From: Massilibacillus massiliensis
GTDB lineage: Bacteria > Bacillota > Negativicutes > FLKF01
Reading direction: 5' to 3'
Length of the DNA stretch: 64,000 nt
Assembly: GCF_900086705.1 (NCBI RefSeq)
Contig: NZ_LT575483.1
Span: 2,263,894 to 2,327,893, forward strand
Under the pieces are notes generated by a model. It made no database searches. It was not told the DNA's origin and saw nothing but the letters and a program-made list of their open reading frames with translations. This document shows, one piece after another, positions 32,121-39,480 of this stretch. The first letter of the stretch is position 1; each line of letters starts with the position of its first letter. A program made the translations under genes and the position numbers.

Positions 32121-32200
32121 AAGGCTGGTGCCAGCAATGTCAAAAGTACAAGCAATCAACAACTTAAGGATTATTTTGATAGAGCATTAGGGGTGAGGAC

Positions 32201-32635
32201 ATGACCGAATGCGATACATGCGAAAGATGGCGTAGCCACGGCGGTACTTGCGACGGTGATAGGGTAAGATACCGACAAGGTGAGGGTTGTCTAGGCTATC
32301 GTGAAGACCCACGTGGAGAGAAGAAATATCGCAATGCGATAGCAATATACATACCGCCAGACGATCGCATACCCAATAAAGGCGAAGAAACAGAAAGTGA
32401 ATATCAGACAGACGTAGGCTACAGATATCTGACAATCACAAGAATCATACGTGTTAAACGGTACGAAAAAGAAGTTGGGGCATTAATAATGCATGTAGAT
32501 GCCTGCTACTGGAGCAACGTAACAGAAGCGGTTTACAACAGAAAATTAGAAAAAGCTCTGATAGAGCAGACGAAAAGTAAAGATAAAAAAATTGTCGTGT
32601 TTAATAAGCGCGGCAAGGATAAAAAGAAGTGGTAA
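32201..32635 (+). CDS. hypothetical protein with N-terminal cysteine cluster
   Basis: 144 residues, GGGGTGAGG before the ATG. Residues 4-30 carry four cysteines (CDTCERWRSHGGTCDGDRVR, then GCLGY), probably zinc-binding. A beta-rich middle and a lysine-rich C terminus follow. Often seen near phage methyltransferase genes; function unknown. Confidence 0.55.
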   Translation: MTECDTCERWRSHGGTCDGDRVRYRQGEGCLGYREDPRGEKKYRNAIAIYIPPDDRIPNKGEETESEYQTDVGYRYLTITRIIRVKRYEKEVGALIMHVDACYWSNVTEAVYNRKLEKALIEQTKSKDKKIVVFNKRGKDKKKW

Positions 32636-32674
32636 ACCATTTCCCTGATGTCGGGAAATATAGGGGGTGAGGGT

Positions 32675-33745
32675 ATGAATTTTATTGACTTGTTCGCAGG
32701 AATTGGCGGTTTTAGGCTTGGCATGGAAAGAGCAGGTCATAAATGCATCGGTTTCTGCGAAATAGACAAATATGCACGAAAAACATATAAAGCAAATTTC
32801 AATACAGAAGGGGAGTGGGAAAGACATGATATCAGAAGCGTTACAGATGACGATGTTCGAAGAATCGGAAATACAGACATTATCTGCGGAGGATTTCCAT
32901 GCCAGGCTTTTTCAATTGCTGGCAAACGAAAAGGATTCGAAGATACTAGAGGAACTCTCTTCTTTGAAATTATGCGCTTCGCATCTATACTCGGACCTAA
33001 ATATTTATTCCTTGAAAATGTCGGAGGACTCCTTAATCACAATGGGGGGGATACGTTCGAGACCATCCTTAGAGCCTTGGATGACATCGGGTATGATGCG
33101 GAATGGCAGGTGTGTAACTCTAAAAATTTCGGAGTGCCACAAAACCGCGAAAGAGTGTTCATTGTCGGACATCTTAGAGGAGCAAGTACCAGAAAAGTAT
33201 TTCCTATCGGAGGAACAAACGGAAAAGCTATTAAGATCATTGGAAAATTAGATGGAAAGTTTAGATCAAGAAATGATGTTTTAAACATAAATGGAATTTC
33301 CACTTGCCTAGATACCGCACAGGGCGGAGGGCACCAGCCTAAAGTAATGGTTGTGCCGGTATTAACCCCGGACCGGTTAGAAAAAAGACAAAACGGCAGA
33401 CGATTTAAAAACCCGGGCGAACCAATGCTTACATTGACCGGTCAAGACAGACACGGAGTAGCAATATTGCAAAGACCGCGAGGAAACAACAAAGGCGGTA
33501 TACATGACACAGCACCGACCGTGTCATCACATAGCTATCATGAGAACAATTATTTGCTTAATAATGCGAGAATACGAAAATTGATACCGCTTGAGTGTTT
33601 TAGGCTGCAAGGGTTTCCCGATGAACATTATCACAGAGCGAAAGAAGCAGGAATTAGCGATAGTCAGCTATACAAGCAAGCCGGTAACAGCGTAACAGTA
33701 AACGTAATATATGAGATCGGAAATAGGTTAGGGGTAAAGGGGTGA
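32675..33745 (+). CDS. DNA (cytosine-5) methyltransferase
   Basis: 356 residues from ATG 32675 with GGGGGTGAGGG upstream. All landmark motifs are present: I (LFAGIGGFRLGMERAG), IV with catalytic Cys (CGGFPCQAFSIAGKRKGF), VI (LFLENVGGLL), VIII (GVPQNRERVFIVGHLRG), IX/X (IPLECFRLQGFPDEHY and QAGNSVTVNVIYEIG). It methylates cytosine at an unknown site, probably to protect phage DNA. The target recognition region lies near residues 200-290. A second open frame overlaps residues ~50-190. Confidence 0.93.
   Translation: MNFIDLFAGIGGFRLGMERAGHKCIGFCEIDKYARKTYKANFNTEGEWERHDIRSVTDDDVRRIGNTDIICGGFPCQAFSIAGKRKGFEDTRGTLFFEIMRFASILGPKYLFLENVGGLLNHNGGDTFETILRALDDIGYDAEWQVCNSKNFGVPQNRERVFIVGHLRGASTRKVFPIGGTNGKAIKIIGKLDGKFRSRNDVLNINGISTCLDTAQGGGHQPKVMVVPVLTPDRLEKRQNGRRFKNPGEPMLTLTGQDRHGVAILQRPRGNNKGGIHDTAPTVSSHSYHENNYLLNNARIRKLIPLECFRLQGFPDEHYHRAKEAGISDSQLYKQAGNSVTVNVIYEIGNRLGVKG
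32826..33251 (+). CDS. overprinted ORF inside the C5 methyltransferase gene, uncertain
   Basis: 141 codons in the +1 frame relative to the methyltransferase. ATG at 32826 follows GGGGAG by about 11 bases. The product is acidic to neutral with recognisable blocks (SGMMRNGRCVTLKISECHKT, then LSDILEEQVPEKYFLSEEQT). The end resembles short blocks I recall from separate methyltransferase-associated phage proteins, but this is from memory. It may equally be a chance frame kept open by the conserved methyltransferase sequence. Confidence 0.3.
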   Translation: MISEALQMTMFEESEIQTLSAEDFHARLFQLLANEKDSKILEELSSLKLCASHLYSDLNIYSLKMSEDSLITMGGIRSRPSLEPWMTSGMMRNGRCVTLKISECHKTAKECSLSDILEEQVPEKYFLSEEQTEKLLRSLEN

Positions 33746-33750
33746 TAACG

Positions 33751-34533
33751 GTGACTAAAATAAAATTATTCAATGACAATTTTCAAAATTATAAATCGTA
33801 TGGCATTCCAGCAAAGGCACAATTAGTAATAGCAGATATTCCGTATAATCTAGGAAATAACGCTTACGGCTCTAATCCTAGCTGGTATGTTGGCGGTGAC
33901 AATAAAAACGGCGAGAGCGATAAAGCGGGTAAATCATTCTTTAATACTGATAATAACTTCAATATCGCAGAATACTTTCATTTTTGCAGCAAGTTATTAA
34001 AAAAAGAGCCAAAAGAAAAAGGGAAAGCACCAGCAATGATTGTATTTTGTTCCTTTCAGCAAATACCCTTCGTAATTCAGTATGGAGAAAAACACGGATT
34101 TAGTAAGAGTTATCCATTATTTTTTATCAAGAACTATTCAGCGCAAGTTCTAAAAGCGAATATGAAAATCGTTGGAGCTACAGAGCATGCAGTTGTACTA
34201 TATCGCGATAAGTTGCCGAAATTTAATAACGGTAAAACCGATACGACAAAAGGTAAAATGATTTTCAATTGGTTTGACTGGAAAAGAGATAATTCGAAGA
34301 TTTATCCTAAAATACATCCAACTCAAAAGCCTGTTAGTTTATTAAAGCAACTCATTGAGATCTTTACAGATGAAGGCGATACGGTTATAGACCCTGTAGC
34401 TGGTAGCGGAACAACATTAAGAGCGTGCGGAGAACTTGGTCGCAATTGTTACGGATTTGAAGTTGATAAGAATTTTTATCGTGATGCTACCGATAAGATG
34501 CTTAATTACGAAAAAGAAGCTGCTTTATTTTAA
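33751..34533 (+). CDS. DNA adenine-type (N6/N4) methyltransferase
   Basis: 260 residues from GTG 33751 (AAAGGGG upstream; GTG 33742 overlapping the dcm-type stop is possible). Motif IV is DIPY near residue 31 (a DPPY variant with Ile), and the AdoMet motif is DPVAGSGTTLRACGELGRNC near 212, so this is a beta-type order. It follows the C5 methyltransferase directly and probably protects phage DNA from host restriction. Confidence 0.85.
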   Translation: MTKIKLFNDNFQNYKSYGIPAKAQLVIADIPYNLGNNAYGSNPSWYVGGDNKNGESDKAGKSFFNTDNNFNIAEYFHFCSKLLKKEPKEKGKAPAMIVFCSFQQIPFVIQYGEKHGFSKSYPLFFIKNYSAQVLKANMKIVGATEHAVVLYRDKLPKFNNGKTDTTKGKMIFNWFDWKRDNSKIYPKIHPTQKPVSLLKQLIEIFTDEGDTVIDPVAGSGTTLRACGELGRNCYGFEVDKNFYRDATDKMLNYEKEAALF

Positions 34534-34563
34534 CAGCGTATGCGAAGAAAGTAGGGTGATAAC

Positions 34564-34752
34564 GTGAGTAGATTAAAACCGTGTCCGTTTTGTTTAGGGC
34601 AAGTAAAAATAGATGAAAACAAAGCATATGGAATTAGCTATATCTTATGCGAGTGTGGTGCGTGTGTTAGCTTTAGAGGTTTTGAAGATAAATCGGATAC
34701 TGTGAAGAAGTGGAATACAAGAAAAAGCGAGGTAAAAGATGCAGAACGCTGA
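34564..34752 (+). CDS. Lar-family restriction alleviation-like zinc protein
   Basis: 62 residues from GTG. CPFCLGQVKI near 7 and CECGACVSF near 29 supply four zinc ligands, and the C-terminal KKWNTRKSE matches the conserved W-N-x-R of Lar-type proteins. Lar modulates type I restriction. Placed beside methyltransferases, consistent with anti-restriction. Its end overlaps the next start. Confidence 0.7.
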   Translation: MSRLKPCPFCLGQVKIDENKAYGISYILCECGACVSFRGFEDKSDTVKKWNTRKSEVKDAER

Positions 34753-35209
34753 AAAATATTTTGTTAAGTATAAAGGTGCTGGATTAACCGAAGCCGCAAA
34801 AATCATCTTAACAGAAAAGCTGTATGAAAATGAGAATTCTTATAATTACAATCTGTCAAAAGAAATTATTGAAGAAGATATCAATCGAGATTATGAGATT
34901 ATTTTTCTTGTTCACCGAAAATTTGGCTATACCGGAGTTTGTATTGTAGATGATGTTTATTATAAATCATTTGATGAAACAAGATTTTTAAGCAAAGACA
35001 TTGAGAACATTGTTAATGAAAAAATGAAATTTTTATCGTGTTATATCAAAGAAAAATATAGACGACTTGGACTAGGATATCTTTTATTATCCCGTATAGA
35101 TAAAGATAATGTTTTTGCTAGGGAAGGGATATATAAAAGCGTAAGCATAAGTTTTTGGAAGAGAAATGGTATAAATGTTTTTTCGTTTGACACAAACACT
35201 TTTATTTAA
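34739..35209 (+). CDS. GNAT-like acetyltransferase domain protein
   Basis: 156 residues. The acetyl-CoA-binding motif is suggested by YIKEKYRRLGLGYLLLSRID near residues 102-121 (R/Q-x-x-G-x-G/A form: RRLGLG). The N-terminal half is charged. No substrate can be inferred. It overlaps the Lar-like gene by 14 bases. Confidence 0.5.
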   Translation: MQNAEKYFVKYKGAGLTEAAKIILTEKLYENENSYNYNLSKEIIEEDINRDYEIIFLVHRKFGYTGVCIVDDVYYKSFDETRFLSKDIENIVNEKMKFLSCYIKEKYRRLGLGYLLLSRIDKDNVFAREGIYKSVSISFWKRNGINVFSFDTNTFI

Positions 35210-35249
35210 AGAAAAAGCGAGGTAAAGGGAAATTAGTAGACAACGCTCA

Positions 35250-35567
35250 ATGTGCTGCTACAGATGTGACAAGTGCGGAAACTTGTACCGCGTAGGCGAA
35301 AAGCATGAATGTATAGATAAAAAAATAAAAAGATTGAGAGGTAAAAGCATGGATAGTAAAATGACAGAATGCCCGCACTGTGGGCATGACAAGTATTATA
35401 CAAAAGCGCGTATAAGTGGGGTTGTATACTATAAAGAAAGATTTGATGGAGAAGAAGTAGACAACTTCGATGTGTATGACGGAACTTCTACAAAGCTAAT
35501 TAGCAAATATGCTTATTGTGACAATTGTGGAAAGAAATTATTTAAAGTGAGTGATCAAAATGGATAA
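35250..35567 (+). CDS. double zinc-ribbon protein
   Basis: 105 residues from the first ATG. A first ribbon (CYRCDKCGNLYRVGEKHEC) is followed by CPHCGHDKYYTK and CDNCGKKLF. An internal ATG at 35349 has a good GAGAGG site, so the second ribbon domain may also, or only, be made alone (73 residues). Function unknown. Confidence 0.5.
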   Translation: MCCYRCDKCGNLYRVGEKHECIDKKIKRLRGKSMDSKMTECPHCGHDKYYTKARISGVVYYKERFDGEEVDNFDVYDGTSTKLISKYAYCDNCGKKLFKVSDQNG

Positions 35568-35853
35568 CAAAGGCGCACTAGAATGGCTACAACGCGAATT
35601 AAATCATCAAAAATATGATCAAGACTTTGCAAAATCAAATCGCTATAAATACCTCATAGATAAATATCAAGTCGTTATAGATGCATTGACGATAGCGGTA
35701 GATGCGGTGAAAAAGCAAGATAAAATAGACGATTTTATAGACAATGTAGAAATTGAAGCTAAATTATTGGACGGCATTTACGACAAGAGCAGTAGTGCAC
35801 AGATGGCTGTGCTTCATCTTTATAGTGCAATTGCGATGTTTGAGAAAAATTGA
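35560..35853 (+). CDS. small helical hypothetical protein
   Basis: 97 residues from ATG 35560 (GAGTGA upstream). Predominantly helical (NKGALEWLQRELNHQKYDQD). No motif recognised. Overlaps the previous gene by eight bases. Confidence 0.5.
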   Translation: MDNKGALEWLQRELNHQKYDQDFAKSNRYKYLIDKYQVVIDALTIAVDAVKKQDKIDDFIDNVEIEAKLLDGIYDKSSSAQMAVLHLYSAIAMFEKN

Positions 35854-35866
35854 TTGGGGTGAGTAG

Positions 35867-36208
35867 ATGGACAATCAAATGTCGTTTTGGGAAAAGGTTA
35901 AAACCTGTTATTACTATTTAACAAAAAAAGAAGTGCAGATATGTTGTACATCGTGTTCCTGCTGCGGTTCTCCGTACGTTAAGCACAGTAACGCTAAAAT
36001 ACATTATGACTATAAAAATAGTTGCTATGTCTACACATCTAATTATGAATGTACTGTATGTAGAGCAAAAGCTAGCAACACGGAGATCTGGAAAAAGAAC
36101 GTATATGTGCCAGACAAAAACAGTTTTAGGATACCTAGACATGATAATTTTCCTAGCGAAGTCAAAGAGCAAATCATGAATACGTTTGTAGGGAGGCGGT
36201 CAGTGTGA
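35867..36208 (+). CDS. cysteine-rich zinc-binding protein
   Basis: 113 residues, GGGGTGAG before the ATG. Cys cluster CCTSCSCCGSPYVKHS near 27-42 and CTVCRAKASNTEIW near 64-77, a treble-clef-like layout. Coupled by overlap to the next gene. Confidence 0.55.
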   Translation: MDNQMSFWEKVKTCYYYLTKKEVQICCTSCSCCGSPYVKHSNAKIHYDYKNSCYVYTSNYECTVCRAKASNTEIWKKNVYVPDKNSFRIPRHDNFPSEVKEQIMNTFVGRRSV

Positions 36209-36390
36209 AAATAAAAGAAGAATTGCGATTGATTAAAGATAAATGCCCGAATATGTGGCTTTATCTAATTGAACACAAATGCCCTAACTTGTTTATTAAA
36301 GATAGTTTTGATATTGGATTTTGCAAAAAAGACAGTTTTGATGAATGTGCGGAGTGCTGGATTAAAGCGTTAGAAGGTGAGAAACGATGA
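36205..36390 (+). CDS. 61-residue protein with C-terminal CxxCW motif
   Basis: GTG start overlapping the previous stop, GGGAGGCGG upstream. Ends in CAECWIKALEGEKR. The next gene ends in CKDCWKHALAGENK, so the two share a tail motif. Also CPN at residues 14-16. Probably metal-binding; unknown function. Confidence 0.5.
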   Translation: MKIKEELRLIKDKCPNMWLYLIEHKCPNLFIKDSFDIGFCKKDSFDECAECWIKALEGEKR

Positions 36391-36698
36391 TAAGAGATCA
36401 TGAACTAGAATATGGAATTGCAAGTCTCGAAGCACGGACAGATTTAGAACAAACAACGCTATCACAAAAAGCACTAAAAGAAATCCTATCATACTTAAAA
36501 GAATTGAAAAATTTCAGAGACAGACCAACAATGAAATACAGTGATGAAAAGGTAGAAAAGTTGATTAATTATTTATCAACAACAGATGTTTGTCCTAATT
36601 CAGCAAATCTAGTAGATGTACTGCTTTGCTATAGAGAAAGTAAAGCTAGCACATGTAAGGACTGTTGGAAACACGCATTGGCAGGTGAAAATAAATGA
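36387..36698 (+). CDS. 103-residue protein with C-terminal CxxCW motif
   Basis: ATG overlapping the previous stop. Helical N-terminal half (LEYGIASLEARTDLEQTTLS), then a CPN-containing domain ending in the CKDCWKHAL motif shared with the preceding gene. Common early phage gene type; function unknown. Confidence 0.5.
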   Translation: MIRDHELEYGIASLEARTDLEQTTLSQKALKEILSYLKELKNFRDRPTMKYSDEKVEKLINYLSTTDVCPNSANLVDVLLCYRESKASTCKDCWKHALAGENK

Positions 36699-36979
36699 AC
36701 TATGTAATACCGCAGACACGCGAAGAAGCAGTAGACATATATCAGAAAACAATAGCTGCCTATTTTGCAGATAAAGACTATATGACTAGAACTAAATACG
36801 ATATGTTTATCGGTGCGCTGTGTGGGTGTAGTGATGAAGAGTTTGCAGAGCACACAAATTTTAACACAATTATTGATTGCTGTGATTGCCCATATTTTAA
36901 TCATGAAGACTATTATTGCAGTAATATTACCTGCAATGAAAGTACTAATGAAATATTCAGCAGGCGTTGGAATGAATAG
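36695..36979 (+). CDS. cysteine-rich hypothetical protein
   Basis: 94 residues, ATGA overlap with the previous gene. Cysteines cluster in CCDCPYFNHEDYYCSNITC near 63-81, a possible metal site. Helical N terminus. Unknown function. Confidence 0.5.
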   Translation: MNYVIPQTREEAVDIYQKTIAAYFADKDYMTRTKYDMFIGALCGCSDEEFAEHTNFNTIIDCCDCPYFNHEDYYCSNITCNESTNEIFSRRWNE

Positions 36980-36991
36980 GAGCGTGGTAAC

Positions 36992-37198
36992 ATGCAAAGA
37001 CCTGACATAGAAAAACTGAAAGACACATCTATTGACGAAATAGGGCGTATCGGAGCGGAACAGCACATCAAAGAGTTGATAGAGTACATAGAGCGATTGG
37101 AAGAAGAACAGCGGATATTGCTTGCAAATTTTAGAACATTATCAAAGAATCATCAAAAGCTAATTAATCAGTGCGTAGGGAGGAAACAACATGCGTGA
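36992..37198 (+). CDS. 68-residue coiled-coil protein
   Basis: AGGAGCG before the ATG. Mostly one long helix with heptad-like leucine/isoleucine spacing (LIEYIERLEEEQRILLANF). Stop overlaps the YopX gene start. Unknown function. Confidence 0.5.
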   Translation: MQRPDIEKLKDTSIDEIGRIGAEQHIKELIEYIERLEEEQRILLANFRTLSKNHQKLINQCVGRKQHA

Positions 37199-37613
37199 GA
37201 TAAAGTTCAGGGGTAAACGACTAGATAATGGTGAGTGGGTATATGGATATCTAGTAAAAATGTTTGGTCAAATATGCATTATGGACCTCAACGACGAGAA
37301 CGCCGTTTATCCTGTTAATCCAAAAACAGTAGGGCAACACACAGGATTAAAGGACAAGCACGGTAAGGATATTTACGAGGGTGATATTGTAGCGTTTACA
37401 GAATATCCGGGTGATAATTATTATGCAGAGATATGTAAATCAGAACAAGCACCGTTGAATTGGCTTTACGGATATATAAAGAAACCTAATTCTAAAGTTA
37501 TGGGTATTTCGAATGGTATTTACTACAGTTTACGAGATATAGGAGAATTGGGGGAAGTAGAAATTATCGGTAATATTTACGAAAATCCAGAGTTGGTGGA
37601 GGGACAAGCATGA
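37191..37613 (+). CDS. YopX family protein
   Basis: 140 residues. Typical YopX start MREIKFRGKRLDNGEWVYGY, then VGQHTGLKDKHGKDIYEGD near 48-66 and the closing VEIIGNIYENPEL. Found in SPbeta and many phages; small beta-barrel fold, role unknown. Overlaps ssb. Confidence 0.88.
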   Translation: MREIKFRGKRLDNGEWVYGYLVKMFGQICIMDLNDENAVYPVNPKTVGQHTGLKDKHGKDIYEGDIVAFTEYPGDNYYAEICKSEQAPLNWLYGYIKKPNSKVMGISNGIYYSLRDIGELGEVEIIGNIYENPELVEGQA

Positions 37614-37990
37614 ATAAAGTAATCCTAGTCGGTCGCCTAGCACGTGATCCAGAAGTACGTTATACGCAAAGTGGAAAAGCAAATGCTACATTCAGTCTTG
37701 CAGTTAGCCGTTACGCTGGTAACGGGCAGAATACAGCTGATTTTATACCCATCGTAGCTTGGGAAAAACTAGCCGAGATTTGCGGGAACAATCTAAGCAA
37801 AGGCAGTCAAATCTTGGTTGAAGGGCGTATACAAATTCGCAGTTATGAAACGCAAGACGGACAAAAACGTTATGTGACGGAAGTTATTGCACAGAATATT
37901 GAGTTTATGGGTAGTAAAAAGGTAAGTGAGCCTAGTCCGGCTGATGATATGGGTAGCGAAGTATTCCCGGACGAAGAAATACCATTTTAA
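37610..37990 (+). CDS. ssb: single-stranded DNA-binding protein
   Basis: 126 residues. OB fold: MNKVILVGRLARDPEVRYTQ at the start, TFSLAVSR near 28, FIPIVAWEKLAEICGNNLSK near 43, and ending in the acidic tip DDMGSEVFPDEEIPF that binds partner proteins. Phage-encoded SSB for replication and RecT-type recombination. Confidence 0.95.
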   Translation: MNKVILVGRLARDPEVRYTQSGKANATFSLAVSRYAGNGQNTADFIPIVAWEKLAEICGNNLSKGSQILVEGRIQIRSYETQDGQKRYVTEVIAQNIEFMGSKKVSEPSPADDMGSEVFPDEEIPF

Positions 37991-38010
37991 GGTAATTGAG
38001 GGGTGAGGTA

Positions 38011-38382
38011 ATGGGCAAGAGCCAAAGAGATAAAGGTAAACGGGGCGAACAAGAACTTGCTAGACTTTTTCGCGATCACGGTTTCAAAGATGCACACCGC
38101 ACACAACAATTTTGCGGTCGGGGTGGAGAATCTGCAGATGTGATTGGATTGCCTAATATTCACGTAGAGAGCAAACGCACCGAGAAATTGAGCTTATACG
38201 ATGCAGTTGCACAAGCGAAAAGTGATGCGAAAGAAGGTAATCTACCTGCTGTATTCCACCGACGTAACAATTGCGAGTGGCTTGTGATAATGCCATTTGA
38301 TGCGTGGATGGAGATTTACAGAGAGTATCACAGTAGCATGATGCTTGGTAAAAAGACTACAACAATAGCGACAAATTTTTAA
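38011..38382 (+). CDS. putative PD-(D/E)XK endonuclease / Holliday-junction resolvase-like
   Basis: 123 residues from ATG 38011, preceded by GGGTGAGG. Nuclease core: GKRGEQELARLFRDHGF near 8-24 (catalytic Glu), GESADVIGLPNIHVESKRTE near 41-60 (D and E-x-K). Ends with WLVIMPFDAWMEIYREY. Likely resolves branched DNA before packaging. Confidence 0.75.
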   Translation: MGKSQRDKGKRGEQELARLFRDHGFKDAHRTQQFCGRGGESADVIGLPNIHVESKRTEKLSLYDAVAQAKSDAKEGNLPAVFHRRNNCEWLVIMPFDAWMEIYREYHSSMMLGKKTTTIATNF

Positions 38383-38388
38383 TTAAAA

Positions 38389-38410
38389 AGGACGGCTTAT
38401 TGACCGTCCT
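38389..38410 (+). terminator. hairpin after the nuclease gene
   Basis: AGGACGG/CCGTCCT stem with an eight-base loop; only a short T-rich stretch follows. Confidence 0.6.
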
Positions 38411-38445
38411 ATCCGCATTTTTATTAATTTGATGGGGTGAGGTAA

Positions 38446-38913
38446 TTGCTTAAATACAATGCCAAATATATCGAAAAAATATTTTACCAATACGACAAGA
38501 TTAAACGAGCAGTGCATGAAGCCAAGAATGATCCTGCGAGCTGTAAGAGCGGTGGTAATTCGAGTGGACATGCATTCGTAAGCGATCCGACTGCAAACGT
38601 CGCTATAAAGACGATAACGCCAATCAGGGCGGTTATCATAAACATTACAAAGCAGGAACAAATGAAAATCATGGAGCCAGAGAAGTGGCTGCAGGTCGTC
38701 GATTATACATATGAGTATTTTTGCAATAAGAAGACGGGCAAGGTTACATATGATGTGATTACAAGAAAATATCGAAAGGGAGAGGATTATAGAGAGATAT
38801 CTATGAGCGTTGGGATTGGACAGACTACTTGCTTTATGTACGTTAGAGAAGCTAATCAATATGCTAGTCTGTGTGCTGTTGGTTTGGATTTAATGACACC
38901 TTTTAATATTTAG
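38446..38913 (+). CDS. phage late transcription regulator, sigma-region-4-like (ArpU/RinA type)
   Basis: 155 residues from TTG (GGTGAGGTAA upstream). The C-terminal ~50 residues (DVITRKYRKGEDYREISMSV then GIGQTTCFMYVREA) form a sigma region-4-like helix-turn-helix. The N-terminal part resembles late activators that sit just before the packaging genes. Position at the early/late boundary supports the role. Confidence 0.6.
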   Translation: MLKYNAKYIEKIFYQYDKIKRAVHEAKNDPASCKSGGNSSGHAFVSDPTANVAIKTITPIRAVIINITKQEQMKIMEPEKWLQVVDYTYEYFCNKKTGKVTYDVITRKYRKGEDYREISMSVGIGQTTCFMYVREANQYASLCAVGLDLMTPFNI

Positions 38914-38966
38914 ATAAAACTGCTATTGAGTGCGTAAAAGCGTGCTTAGTAGCAGTTTTATTTTTG
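38914..38966 (+). terminator. terminator at the end of the early operon
   Basis: 12-bp stem ATAAAACTGCTA/TAGCAGTTTTAT (38914-38925, 38950-38961) with TTTTT after it. Directly follows the late-regulator stop. Confidence 0.85.
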
Positions 38967-38989
38967 TTTAAATTATTTTGAAAAAAGTG

Positions 38990-39018
38990 TTGACATTCAT
39001 AATTTGAAATGATATACT
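38990..39018 (+). promoter_or_regulatory. consensus promoter of gene 39059
   Basis: TTGACA (38990-38995), 17 bases, TATACT (39013-39018). It follows a terminator, so the next gene is independently expressed and possibly active in the lysogen. Confidence 0.8.
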
Positions 39019-39058
39019 TAAATCAAGATAAAGAACAGAACGAAAGGAGCGAATTAAA

Positions 39059-39436
39059 ATGACTAAAGAAACACTTTCGAAAGAAATTAACTGCAAAGCC
39101 AATATTTGCCGCCAGATATCAACCGATTTTCAATTAGAACTCAAAGTTGGTGATATTTACGACAATCAAGGCAAAGCTGAATCTTGGACAATTGAAGGTG
39201 AATTCACAGTTGAAACTTTAAGAAAATATAATTACGCTTTCTTTTGTAACAACGTTCCTTGTCACAAAGTTGACTACGAAAATGAAGAAGAATGTGAAGT
39301 TCTTGGCTGTGAAGACTGTGAAAAAGAAGATGAAGTTTTAGTACCTGCTTCAACAAAAATGAGAATTACATACGTATCAACTGATCTTGATGCGGAAGAA
39401 ATGGGATTTTATCAAGTTGATTTAGAATTAATTTAA
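39059..39436 (+). CDS. hypothetical acidic protein with its own promoter
   Basis: 125 residues, GAAAGGAGCG before the ATG. Acidic, with a cysteine pair in a Glu-rich loop (CEVLGCEDCEKEDEV near 82-96) and beta-rich flanks. Bracketed by a strong promoter and a terminator-like hairpin (39448-39468), the layout of an accessory gene expressed apart from the phage operons. Unknown function. Confidence 0.6.
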   Translation: MTKETLSKEINCKANICRQISTDFQLELKVGDIYDNQGKAESWTIEGEFTVETLRKYNYAFFCNNVPCHKVDYENEEECEVLGCEDCEKEDEVLVPASTKMRITYVSTDLDAEEMGFYQVDLELI

Positions 39437-39447
39437 TAAATACAGCA

Positions 39448-39468
39448 AGGCGGGAGAAATCCCGCTTT
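39448..39468 (+). terminator. attenuator-like hairpin
   Basis: AAGGCGGGA/TCCCGCTTT stem (one mismatch) around a GAAA loop, 12 bases before the next gene. Short T-run only. Confidence 0.45.
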
Positions 39469-39480
39469 AGAGGTGTTTGT

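Noticed and set aside
32137-32190. 17-codon ORF before gene 32201
   Set aside because: Poor ribosome site and competing frames; not supportable.
38383-38859. 158-codon minus-strand ORF opposite the late regulator
   Set aside because: Overlaps the plus-strand regulator almost fully, and its product has no folded-domain pattern.
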